DNA from: Rhizobium leguminosarum bv. viciae USDA 2370
GTDB lineage: Bacteria > Pseudomonadota > Alphaproteobacteria > Rhizobiales > Rhizobiaceae
Length of the DNA stretch: 64,000 nt
NCBI RefSeq assembly: GCF_002008365.1
Contig: NZ_MRDL01000046.1
Coordinates: 288,035-352,034, forward strand
Direction: 5' to 3'
The number at the start of each line of letters is the position of its first letter. Position 1 is the first letter of the stretch. The translations under genes were made by a program, and so were the position numbers. This document shows, piece by piece, positions 1-7,552 of the stretch. The notes under the pieces were generated by a model that worked only from the letters and a program-made list of their open reading frames with translations, was not told where the DNA came from and made no database searches.

Positions 1-1134
1 GAATTTGCGGATGGTGAGGCAGGCGCCCTTGACCGCCAGTGGCGGAATGACGGCGTTGACACGTGAACCATCCGGCATGCGAAAGTCGGCCATCGCCTCG
101 CTCTCATTGATCGAGCGGTTGGAATCGACGGCGATGCGCTCGATCACCTTCATCAGTTGCCGCTCATTGGCGAAGGCGAAAGGGTACCGCTCCAGCAGGC
201 CGAATTTTTCGACATAGATCTCGTCATAACGCGTCACCATGATTTCCGAGATGACGTCGAGATCCATCAGCTCGGAGATCGTCCCCCAGCGATACATCAG
301 CTCCTCGATATTGGAGCGCAGGTGCATATGGGCGATCTCATAGCGGTCGCCGGCGTTGAAAAGCGCCTGCCTGGACTGGAAGGCAGCGCTGAACCGGGTA
401 TCGAGCTGGGCGAAGTCCGAGCGGGTGGATTCGAAGTTGAGCTTGAGTTGCAGGGCTGAGATCAGCGCCTTGCCGACATCGAACAGGCGGCGATTGTCCT
501 GCTCCTCGCGCGAGAGGCTCGCGGCATTCGACGAGGCATCCCGCCGGCCGGTGCGGGCGATGCGTTTTGCCAGCCACCGATAGACGGCGTTCTTGATGAC
601 GAGGATGACGAGATCCTGCGGCGCGCTGTCGAGCGCCTCCTTGATGAACATGTCGAGACGCTCGCGGATGCGGCTGCGCGTCTCCTCGCGGCCGAAATCG
701 GAGGATTTTACCAGCCGGTCATATTGCGTGTCTTTTAGCAGTCGCTCATGGATCTCCATCTGCAGTGCCAGCACACGTTCCTGGTCCGGAAACTGCGTGA
801 CCGCGACGGGGGCCGCGGCCGGCTCGACGAGTTCGATCGTAACGTTCGGCACCCAGATCGACATGCCGGCCGAAACCGCAACCGGCGTGCCGGCTCGAAG
901 CGGCTGATCGTCGACGCGCGTCGGGTTTCGCCCATGATGCTGCACCGACCAGCCCTGGCCCGACTTTCGCAGCACGAATTGCGGCGAAGAGACGTGGCTG
1001 CCGCGCAGCCGCACGACGCCCGCCCCGGCGGGCAGCGTCAGCGTGCTGCTTTCGCCGACGAAATAGGTCTCGTTCGCCGAGAGCGGGATCACCTCCCGAC
1101 CGCTGCCGTCCTCATAGGAAATCTTCAACAGCAT
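1..1134 (-). CDS. FHA domain-CpaF (TadA) secretion ATPase fusion, partial at left edge
   Basis: Last visible gene of the minus-strand Tad operon; 378 residues are present and the C-terminus lies outside the window. Residues about 15-100 read as a forkhead-associated fold (RGSHVSSPQFVLRK, then GRNPTRVDDQPL). From about residue 115 the sequence follows the N-terminal region of CpaF/TadA ATPases, ending at the motif MPDGSRVNAVIPPLAVKG just before the nucleotide-binding core. Walker A and B cannot be checked here. CpaF ATPases power assembly of Flp pili at the inner membrane; an FHA module normally binds phosphothreonine, which would suggest control by a Ser/Thr kinase (inference). The start ATG is 20 bp after the cpaB stop. 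It is one of two CpaF-type ATPases in the window. Confidence 0.85.
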   Translation of the reverse strand, partial: MLLKISYEDGSGREVIPLSANETYFVGESSTLTLPAGAGVVRLRGSHVSSPQFVLRKSGQGWSVQHHGRNPTRVDDQPLRAGTPVAVSAGMSIWVPNVTIELVEPAAAPVAVTQFPDQERVLALQMEIHERLLKDTQYDRLVKSSDFGREETRSRIRERLDMFIKEALDSAPQDLVILVIKNAVYRWLAKRIARTGRRDASSNAASLSREEQDNRRLFDVGKALISALQLKLNFESTRSDFAQLDTRFSAAFQSRQALFNAGDRYEIAHMHLRSNIEELMYRWGTISELMDLDVISEIMVTRYDEIYVEKFGLLERYPFAFANERQLMKVIERIAVDSNRSINESEAMADFRMPDGSRVNAVIPPLAVKGACLTIRKF

Positions 1135-1154
1135 GGCTCATTCCCCCGCGACGC

Positions 1155-2111
1155 TCACATGCGCGTCCAGTTGATGCTCGGCAGGTCCTCGACGGTATTG
1201 TCGGCCGGATTGCGCAGCACCAGATTGAGGCTGCCGTTCGACTGGCCCATGGCAAAGATCAGCATTTCAGCTTCCGACGGCGTCACTTCGACGGTCACAT
1301 TGTTGTACGTGCTGTTGGCCTTGGTGACTGCACCCTCGGCCGTCGTCGCCGCGCCGACGGCCAGCACTTTGACATTCTGCAGGAAGGTGCGGGTGACGAC
1401 GCGGGTGCGCGAGCTGATGCCGAGTTTATAATCTTGCGCTTGTTTGCGGTAGGCGTTGACATCGTTCTCGTCGGCCCCTGGATACTGGGTGAGATAATTC
1501 TTCAGCATCTGCTCGACCGGCGACTGTGGCTGCGCTGGAGCCTGCGGCTGTCCGGTCGCGGCCGGCGCCTGGCCCGGAACGGCAGGCTGACCTGGCACGG
1601 CAGCGGGCTGGCCAGGGACCCCCGGCTGGGTCGCAGCGGCCGGCGCCACGGGCTCGACCGGTTCGTCGACCGTGCCGATGATATCGACATAGCTGCCCGG
1701 CTCGACGAAATGCCCGACGGCCGCGGCCGCGTTGACGGGAAGGGTGAGCGCCCGTTTACCCGGCGCGATCATCGTCGTCAGGCGTCCACCGTCGGTATCG
1801 TCGAAATACTGGAAGAGCAGCACCGAGCCGGCCGGAATATCGCTCGCAGCCGTCCTGTCCTTCAGCCATTCCTGATAGGCGCTGGCCGCAGGCACCGCGA
1901 GCTTGGCGAGCGCCCCGAAGCTTTCCGGCAGCATCACCGGTTCGGCGAGCATGTCGGGCGTGATCGCCTGCCCTCGCGTGACCTTCCTGTCGGGCTGGAG
2001 CCGCATGAAGGCATAGGCCACCTGCTCGTTCTTGACGCTCTCGGTCCAGAAGTAGAGCAGAACGCCCGTGATGAGCCCGACGATGACGGCCGCGATGAGC
2101 TTCCAGTTCAT
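1155..2111 (-). CDS. cpaB: Flp pilus assembly protein CpaB/RcpC
   Basis: 318 residues: one N-terminal membrane helix (about 5-22), a SAF/RcpC-type region (VTRGQAITPDMLAEPVMLPE, then PGKRALTLPVNAAAAVGHFV) and a low-complexity Pro/Gln/Ala linker at about 150-200, followed by a second beta-rich part. CpaB/RcpC proteins are periplasmic and work with the CpaC secretin of Tad pili. The start is fixed by an ATGA overlap with the stop of the upstream secreted-protein gene, which implies translational coupling. The long Pro/Gln linker splits the RcpC domain and is unusually rich in PGQP-type repeats. The identity rests on SAF-like motifs and the locus. Confidence 0.85.
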   Translation of the reverse strand: MNWKLIAAVIVGLITGVLLYFWTESVKNEQVAYAFMRLQPDRKVTRGQAITPDMLAEPVMLPESFGALAKLAVPAASAYQEWLKDRTAASDIPAGSVLLFQYFDDTDGGRLTTMIAPGKRALTLPVNAAAAVGHFVEPGSYVDIIGTVDEPVEPVAPAAATQPGVPGQPAAVPGQPAVPGQAPAATGQPQAPAQPQSPVEQMLKNYLTQYPGADENDVNAYRKQAQDYKLGISSRTRVVTRTFLQNVKVLAVGAATTAEGAVTKANSTYNNVTVEVTPSEAEMLIFAMGQSNGSLNLVLRNPADNTVEDLPSINWTRM

Positions 2112-3034
2112 GGTGTTATTCCTTCGACGAAGGGTTGCCTGATTTGAATGACCTCGACGGTCCGGCCGTCGGTCTTGCTGCTGGTGTAGAGAACATTGGC
2201 CTCGACGCTGCCGCGCCGGCCATAAAGCGCGGTGACCCCGCCGCGCTGGGCTGGCGGCGTCTCGATGGTGAAACCGTCGCGGACCAGAAGATCGGCGCGC
2301 TGATCCGACCAGCGCGAGGCGGTGAGTGTGCCTTTCGACACGACCGTGCGCGACGTGTGGCCCTTGTCGCGATCGCCGATATCGCTCAGCACTTCGACAC
2401 CGGCCGGCGGACGCAGCGACATCGGCAGCTTGCTGACATCGGCTGGAGCCGCGAAGGCCGGCAGCGTCGAGGCAACATCGTCGAAGCGGCTCATCAGCAC
2501 TTCGGTCATCGGCGCATCGGCGGGACGACGGATCATGATCGAGACACCAGGGATCGGCCCGTTTGCCGAAGGATTCTTGGGATCCTGCCGCCTCATATAA
2601 TCGAGGGCTGCCTCGCCGTCGCCGTCGAAGAACCGAACCACCACCGCAAGATCGTCGCGGATCCGGCTCGTCTTCGGGACGATCAGCATGTTGGCGGCAA
2701 TGACGGCGGTCAGCTCCTCTCTGTCGTTGCTCCTGGGCAGGGCAGGCCGGGTATTGACGGCCAGCACCCGCAGCCATTCGTCGGTGATATCGGAAATGCT
2801 GCGATCGCTCTGGTAGGGCGTGAATTCCAGCGGCTGGCCGTTGATGACAAGATCGCGCGGCGCGCGTTCCGGCGCGCCGACGATACCGGCCAGCATCGAA
2901 TTCAGCGTTACCCTCAAATCCTTGTAGATCTCGGCGCGGCCCGGTGTGGCGACGGCGGCGGCGAGCCCGATGACGAGCGCCAAACCGATGAGATGGCTGG
3001 CGAAACGGAAAGAGATGCGCGCGCCCTGTCTCAT
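2108..3034 (-). CDS. Secreted protein of the Tad locus, unknown function
   Basis: 308 residues starting with a clear signal peptide (hydrophobic stretch about 15-30, likely cleavage after ...ATPGRA, residue 34). The mature part has no motif I recognise; it is a soluble mixed alpha/beta sequence without membrane helices. It starts one base past the stop of the TadE-like gene and overlaps cpaB by four bases, so it is embedded in the pilus operon and very likely has a periplasmic or outer-membrane role in pilus assembly (inference from context). It does not look like CpaC secretin, CpaD or a TPR protein. Confidence 0.75.
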   Translation of the reverse strand: MRQGARISFRFASHLIGLALVIGLAAAVATPGRAEIYKDLRVTLNSMLAGIVGAPERAPRDLVINGQPLEFTPYQSDRSISDITDEWLRVLAVNTRPALPRSNDREELTAVIAANMLIVPKTSRIRDDLAVVVRFFDGDGEAALDYMRRQDPKNPSANGPIPGVSIMIRRPADAPMTEVLMSRFDDVASTLPAFAAPADVSKLPMSLRPPAGVEVLSDIGDRDKGHTSRTVVSKGTLTASRWSDQRADLLVRDGFTIETPPAQRGGVTALYGRRGSVEANVLYTSSKTDGRTVEVIQIRQPFVEGITP

Positions 3035-3035
3035 C

Positions 3036-3683
3036 CTATTTCGCTCCCGGAAAGACGCCGTCGAACAGATCGCCGGAATCGCTGGCTACATCGCGGATTT
3101 CCCGACGCAGGGTCGGATCGTAGCCGCGGCGCGTCGTATCGTTGTTGTGGGAGGCAAAGAGTGTTGCGTCGTCTACCGTAAACGCATCCTTCCAGCGGAT
3201 GCTCCTGATCGTGTCGAGATCGTCGGAATCCCTGAACTTGTAGACGCGGTCGGCCGTCGCGGTGACGAGCTGCGGCTTTTCATTGGCGAGGTCGCCGACC
3301 ATATCGCCGAAGTCGCGGCCGTCGCTCTTGAGGGTGTTCTGCACGTCGTCCCAGACAAAGGTGCGCTGCGGGTCGCCGTCGCCTTCATGCGACGGTGTGC
3401 GCGAACAGCTCATGGCGTCGCCCCCGGGCAGTGCCGGCAGGGTCGGGATCGGAAAGACGTTCGAGAAATCCGACGTGCAGTCCAGTCCATTCGCCTCGGC
3501 GAAGGCGGCGTTGCGCATCGCAACCATGGTTCCGACCTTCTTGGTGGAAATCTTGTTCGCGTGGATGACGAAAATCACGATCAGCAAGATGACCGGCGCG
3601 GCAAGCACGAATTCGATCGAGGCAAGACCGCGCCTGTCGCGGTGCAGCCGCATCAGCAGCCCGCGGCCCGGAGGACCGCCCAT
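3036..3683 (-). CDS. TadE-like pseudopilin
   Basis: 215 residues from the chosen ATG, which lies 4 bp after the stop of the upstream Tad gene; an in-frame ATG 11 codons upstream would overlap that gene, and one at residue 11 is also possible. The N-terminus carries a prepilin-type motif LHRDRRG followed by a hydrophobic helix with Glu at +5 after the Gly (LASIEFVLAAP), the pattern of TadE/TadF pseudopilins processed by a CpaA-type peptidase. The remainder is a periplasmic domain with two Cys. TadE-like minor pilins are thought to prime pilus assembly. cpaA lies three genes upstream in the same operon. Confidence 0.8.
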   Translation of the reverse strand: MGGPPGRGLLMRLHRDRRGLASIEFVLAAPVILLIVIFVIHANKISTKKVGTMVAMRNAAFAEANGLDCTSDFSNVFPIPTLPALPGGDAMSCSRTPSHEGDGDPQRTFVWDDVQNTLKSDGRDFGDMVGDLANEKPQLVTATADRVYKFRDSDDLDTIRSIRWKDAFTVDDATLFASHNNDTTRRGYDPTLRREIRDVASDSGDLFDGVFPGAK

Positions 3684-3687
3684 AGGC

Positions 3688-5331
3688 TCAGTGGGTGTTG
3701 ACGGCAGCCCAGGCATTGGCTCCTCCCTGGTCGAAGACGCGGGTCAAGCCGGTAAAACTGTCGGCGGCCGGGCTCTGTTTGATGGTGTTCGAAACCTGGC
3801 CGATATCATCGGCCAGTGTGGCGGGGGCAAGCGATGCGAGCCAGTCCTGGGTGTAGAGATCGAAGGCCGTGTAATTGTGGACCCAGCTCTGCGCCAGCGC
3901 ATAGGCGGATGGCGTCTTGTCCTTGAAGATGCGGATCTGCAGCCGGGCGCGAGGCGCGCGTGAAACGACCGCCAGGGTCTGATAGTCGTCCAGTTGCTCG
4001 CCGCCAAAGGGCGTGAAGTTGAAAGGGATGCGTCCCTTCAGCCAGTAGGGCTTCGGGAAGGAGACGAGAGGCAGATTGGCACCCGTCACGGAGATCGCGC
4101 CGCCCGCCGGGCCGCAGACCTGGTTCCAGATCATGTCGAACTTGCGGGTGAAATCGTTCTCGTCGGACGTCTGCGCATCAGAATACCGCGGCGGCACGTC
4201 GATCGGCAGCTGGAAGGGGTTGGTGATGCCGAAGCCGACGCCGAAGACCTTGTCTGCGAGCCAGAAGCTGACATCGAGCGCCAATTCTTCCCAAAAGCCG
4301 AGATCGCCGGCATATTGTTCGACAATCGCCTTGAACGGGATCTTGCTCAGGTAGGCCGGGCCGAAGGCTTCATAGAAGATGTAGAACTCCACCAGCGCAT
4401 CGTCGACGCCGCTTTCGTGGTTGACCCAGTCGCGGATATGGCTGCCATCGACTCCGCCTGCCGTCAGCGGACCCTTGCCGTTGGGGAAGCCGCGGTTGGC
4501 AAACTCACCGCGCATGAGGAACGGGTCCTGTCCCTCCGTGCCATTGCTCATGGCGCGGCACATTTCAGCGTAGGCCGAGACGGGATTGATGCCGTCGCGA
4601 TCCACCGGCAGGTTGCCGCCGGCACCTTCTCCTGCACCGTCGCAGGATTCGCACGGCGGATGGAACACGACGTGGTCCGACTTGTTCAGGCGCACCAAGT
4701 GCAGGGCTTCGTTGCCGACGCGCTGTGGGAAGCTCTCGACGAGGTAGTCGTTGAGATCGTTCATCGCATCGATGATGTCGCTGGACTTGTTGATGAGGCC
4801 CAAGGGGTCATATTTGATTTGCGCCGCCACCGTATATGCGATCGCTTTGGTGGCTTCCGTCGCCCGGAACCCTTGGAATGCCAGGCAAGCGCCGTAGATG
4901 ATGCCGCCGACGATCGGGACCTTTTGCCAGCCGGGGCAATAAGGCATCGGCGGAAGCGGCGGCAGAAGCGACGCCGGCCCGAAGCCCTCTGTAAATGAAT
5001 ATTGTGCGAGCTTCGCCAGAATGGCGGTCGAACGCAGGGCCAGTTCCGCCGTCGTCAGCTGGAAGGCGACCGAGGTCGCCATGACGACGGTGGCCTGCGA
5101 GGAAGCGACGTTGTTCATCGCCATGATGTTGAGATAGCGGGCTTCCCAGTCCGCATGGACGAGCGCGGCGGCATCCGCCGTGTCCTGCGTGCGCTGCTTG
5201 TCATAGATCATCTGTCCCGTATTCAGGATCCAGACGATCATCAGTGCGAGCGCGATCGTCATGTAGAGGATGATCGGCGAAAGGAAGCCACGTTCGTCGC
5301 GGTGCAGACGTTTGATGAAGGTCGGTGTCAT
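3688..5331 (-). CDS. Tad-domain (TadG-like) pilus assembly protein
   Basis: 547 residues. Residues 8-15 are LHRDERGF, followed by one hydrophobic helix (about 18-37) and the typical Tad/TadG continuation TGQMIYDKQRTQDTADAAAL. The large C-terminal part is periplasmic, with a Cys pair (PPCESCDG) and long loops. Tad-domain proteins are membrane-anchored components of the Flp pilus machine. The start is fixed by an ATGA overlap with the TadE-like gene upstream; a longer in-frame extension exists but runs through that gene in another frame and is rejected. Confidence 0.82.
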   Translation of the reverse strand: MTPTFIKRLHRDERGFLSPIILYMTIALALMIVWILNTGQMIYDKQRTQDTADAAALVHADWEARYLNIMAMNNVASSQATVVMATSVAFQLTTAELALRSTAILAKLAQYSFTEGFGPASLLPPLPPMPYCPGWQKVPIVGGIIYGACLAFQGFRATEATKAIAYTVAAQIKYDPLGLINKSSDIIDAMNDLNDYLVESFPQRVGNEALHLVRLNKSDHVVFHPPCESCDGAGEGAGGNLPVDRDGINPVSAYAEMCRAMSNGTEGQDPFLMRGEFANRGFPNGKGPLTAGGVDGSHIRDWVNHESGVDDALVEFYIFYEAFGPAYLSKIPFKAIVEQYAGDLGFWEELALDVSFWLADKVFGVGFGITNPFQLPIDVPPRYSDAQTSDENDFTRKFDMIWNQVCGPAGGAISVTGANLPLVSFPKPYWLKGRIPFNFTPFGGEQLDDYQTLAVVSRAPRARLQIRIFKDKTPSAYALAQSWVHNYTAFDLYTQDWLASLAPATLADDIGQVSNTIKQSPAADSFTGLTRVFDQGGANAWAAVNTH

Positions 5332-6125
5332 AGCAGGTTCACCTCCGCCGTCGAAATCGTGTAGTAGCGTCCGTCCTTCCTCTGGCCGCGGGCAAAGACC
5401 CAGCCGGCATATTCGAGCAGCAGGAAGCGCGCTTCCACCTTGGCGGTGACCGGCACGTGCGGCGAGCGGTTGATCGCGGCATAGAGCGCCATCGGCGCGC
5501 GATCGACGGTCACGGTGACGTTCTGCGGATCGAACATGTAGCGGGCCTGGTTGCGCATCGCGCGCCAGTTCTTCGAAAGGCCCGAGGCGTCGGCAAGGCT
5601 TTTCAGCGCCTCTTCCGGCGGCTGGCAGGCGCCGACGCATTTCAGCTGGTCGTAGGGTGCGGCCGGGATCAGCGCCAGGCGGGCGGCAAGATCGGCCTTG
5701 CCGGGTGCAGCGTCGTCATCGCAGGTCTTGGCGTCGATTAAGCTCCGGATGGTGATCGGCAGGGCCGGGCAGAAATAGACGCGGGCGCTGCGGGCCGCCG
5801 CATAGGCGGCATAGTGAGTGAAGAGGTGGTTCTTTGCCAGGATCGTGAACTGGAAGACCACGAACATGAAGAAGACGAAGACCGGCGTGACAAGCACGAA
5901 ATCCATCATCGTCGTGCTGCCGGAGATATCGCCGTGAAGCTCCGATATCCGGCGCCGGCGGGCGGAAAGCCGCGGCAGCAGCAGCATCGAGGCAAGCAGC
6001 ATCATGGCGATCGCAAAGGTACCGAGGAGCGCGCCGTGATCCTCAGGGATCCAGAAGGTCCGTGAGTGCAGGATCGAACTCCAGAAGGCACCGTCGAAGA
6101 TGGGGCGTTCGAGTTCCGCGCGCAT
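5328..6125 (-). CDS. TadE-like pilus protein with an extra N-terminal helix
   Basis: 265 residues. A first membrane helix (about 34-53) is followed by a basic stretch (RLSARRRR) and then a TadE-type segment: Gly-Ser, STTMMDFVLVTPVFVFFMFV, then a periplasmic domain with a Cys pair (CVGACQPP). Ordinary TadE proteins have a single helix, so the extra N-terminal helix is unusual and would make the pseudopilin segment the second transmembrane span. It sits 5 bp after cpaA and overlaps the next gene by four bases. The call is by segment pattern and operon context; a minor pilin or pilus-length factor is likely. Confidence 0.75.
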   Translation of the reverse strand: MRAELERPIFDGAFWSSILHSRTFWIPEDHGALLGTFAIAMMLLASMLLLPRLSARRRRISELHGDISGSTTMMDFVLVTPVFVFFMFVVFQFTILAKNHLFTHYAAYAAARSARVYFCPALPITIRSLIDAKTCDDDAAPGKADLAARLALIPAAPYDQLKCVGACQPPEEALKSLADASGLSKNWRAMRNQARYMFDPQNVTVTVDRAPMALYAAINRSPHVPVTAKVEARFLLLEYAGWVFARGQRKDGRYYTISTAEVNLL

Positions 6126-6130
6126 TGCCG

Positions 6131-6694
6131 TTACCTCACGAGTGAAAGAGGGGTGAAATCAGGCATGAAAAGGCACCAGAGAAGTCCGAGAGCAGCGGCA
6201 ACGCCGAAGCGGACGGTATGATGGGTTTCGCGCGGCTTCAGCACTGAAGCGGCATCGCGAAAACCGGCGGGCAGAAGCAGGGCGAACAATCCGACCGTTC
6301 GGGCTAGCACGCTCCACTGAACACGCCGCGCCATGGAGAAAACAGCGATCACGCCACCGACCATGAGCGATGCAAGGGTGACGTCGATGGCGGGCCAGAG
6401 ACCGAGAATGGCGCCGAGCGCCGCCATCAGCTTGACGTCGCCGCCGCCGCAGCTTCCGGCTGCGAAGGCGATGAAGAAGATCAAACCGGCTGCAAGGAGA
6501 CCGGCAAAAGCCAGGCCGATCCCTGCCGGACCGCTTCCGATCGCCGCCAGCGCCAACCCGCCAAGCAAGCAGGGATAGGTGACGGCGTTCGGGATATGAC
6601 CGTGACGATGGTCGAGCACCGCCGCGGTCATGGTGCAGGCGACGGCAAGAGCCGCCGCTGCAGGCATCAGGGTCAGATCATAGGTCATATCCAT
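6131..6694 (-). CDS. cpaA: CpaA/TadV prepilin peptidase
   Basis: 187 residues, polytopic, family A24 aspartic peptidase. The two expected catalytic Asp are visible: D28 in LDHRHGHIPN and D86 in the GxGD signature CGGGDVKLMAALG. It lacks the N-methyltransferase domain of PilD, as expected for the short CpaA/TadV class. It should cleave the Flp-like pilin encoded just upstream and the TadE-type pseudopilins downstream, at the inner membrane. The ATG used is 13 bp after the pilin stop; a longer in-frame start would overlap the pilin gene. Confidence 0.9.
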   Translation of the reverse strand: MDMTYDLTLMPAAAALAVACTMTAAVLDHRHGHIPNAVTYPCLLGGLALAAIGSGPAGIGLAFAGLLAAGLIFFIAFAAGSCGGGDVKLMAALGAILGLWPAIDVTLASLMVGGVIAVFSMARRVQWSVLARTVGLFALLLPAGFRDAASVLKPRETHHTVRFGVAAALGLLWCLFMPDFTPLSLVR

Positions 6695-6707
6695 GACACT
6701 GATCCGC

Positions 6708-6911
6708 TTATTGACCCGGCTCAGGAATTCTCTCGGCATCCGAGAGCGCCGTGTTCTTTTCGTTGAACCATTCGCCGATCTGTTTGCCGAATGCGAGCAG
6801 AAGCAGCATCAGCGGAATGACGATCAGGGCAACGGCCAGGACGATCTGGGCCATGTCGCCGCGTTCGTCCTTGTGAAGTGCAATTGCGAGAGTCTTGAGT
6901 TTTCCAAACAT
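6708..6911 (-). CDS. Flp-type pilin (small prepilin)
   Basis: 67 residues, first gene of the minus-strand Tad operon. A short basic leader ends in LHKDERG (Gly18) and is followed by a single hydrophobic helix (about 20-39) and a short charged tail. This is the architecture of Flp/PilA pilins, but the usual Glu at +5 and the TAIEYGLI core are absent (DMAQIVLAVA instead), so it is divergent and might be a minor pilin. A strong Shine-Dalgarno (GAGGAA) precedes the ATG. The three residues before the cleavage Gly match those in two downstream Tad proteins. Confidence 0.75.
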   Translation of the reverse strand: MFGKLKTLAIALHKDERGDMAQIVLAVALIVIPLMLLLLAFGKQIGEWFNEKNTALSDAERIPEPGQ

Positions 6912-7420
6912 CTGCGTATTCCTCGTTCCTAGGTTTGTTTCGGATCGAAGACCTTGGCGAAGATTAAGCAAGCATACGCTATCGATCCGAACCAGCACGT
7001 TGCTCGTTCCAATGACATTTTCTGCTTCAGCTTATCTTCCCCGACGGCCAACGCTTGTTGAGCAACACCATTAAGACCCAAGAGTGCGCCCAAGGCCAGC
7101 CCTCCGTCAAGCAAACGAAACGAAGGGTTCCAATTGTCTTGGAGGCATCACCGGCACAATCGCAGTTGACGTCACATTTTTTTAACTAACCGCTTGAACA
7201 AGTTGCGATTTTAGCTGCGCGGGCTAAGTTTTCGTCAACCGCGCAGGGCATCGTCTACTGCTCCATAATTGGTCAATTCTTTCAAGGCGATAGAAGAAAC
7301 GGCGTGTTGTGCCCATAATGACTGCCTTCGCGGGGCCTAGCCATGGCGTTGTTTGGCGATCTGGATTAAGCTTTCGTCAAATGGTGGGTATCGCCCGCCA
7401 GTCGATCCGGAGAGAAAACG
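6912..7420 (+). other. Divergent intergenic region between the Tad operon and the second CpaF unit
   Basis: About 510 bp without a credible gene. It holds an inverted repeat CTGCGCGG/CCGCGCAG (7215-7222 and 7239-7246) and a direct repeat TAAG(T/C)TTTCGTCAA at 7225-7238 and 7367-7380 (13 of 14 identical). AT-rich sequence around 7176-7190 could belong to a promoter. No TTAA-N7-TTAA CtrA box was found. Confidence 0.6.
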
Positions 7421-7552
7421 ATGGAAACGATGAGCAGCATCTTAATACTTGGATTGGTCCTCATTCCACTGATGATGTTCTTTCCAACCGCGGTTCAAAT
7501 GATGGCGACACTATTCGGGATGAGTACGGTCCTGGTCGGGATGCCGCTCTGA
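7421..7552 (+). CDS. 43-residue membrane microprotein upstream of CpaF
   Basis: ATG at 7421 preceded by a good Shine-Dalgarno (GGAGAG, 7409-7414). The 43 residues are strongly hydrophobic: METMSSILILGL at the start, a probable membrane helix about 5-22, then a second Met-rich hydrophobic stretch ending VLVGMPL. The TGA stop (7550-7552) overlaps the ATG of the CpaF gene (7552) as TGATG, the classic coupling arrangement. I know no family for it. It could anchor or regulate the ATPase, or be a leader peptide that controls its translation. It is real if the ribosome uses the ATG at 7421; the hydrophobic frame and coupling both argue for it. Confidence 0.6.
   Translation: METMSSILILGLVLIPLMMFFPTAVQMMATLFGMSTVLVGMPL

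Noticed and set aside
6929..7114. 61-residue minus-strand frame in the Tad intergenic region
   Set aside because: No convincing ribosome-binding site, and it ends just upstream of the Flp-like pilin in its promoter region.
7178..7195. CtrA box in the Tad intergenic region (TTAACTAACCG...)
   Set aside because: The second half-site is CTTG and not TTAA.
7309..7551. N-terminal extension of the second CpaF from GTG 7309
   Set aside because: Composition is not protein-like, it overlaps the microprotein frame, and the ATPase homology begins only after ATG 7552.
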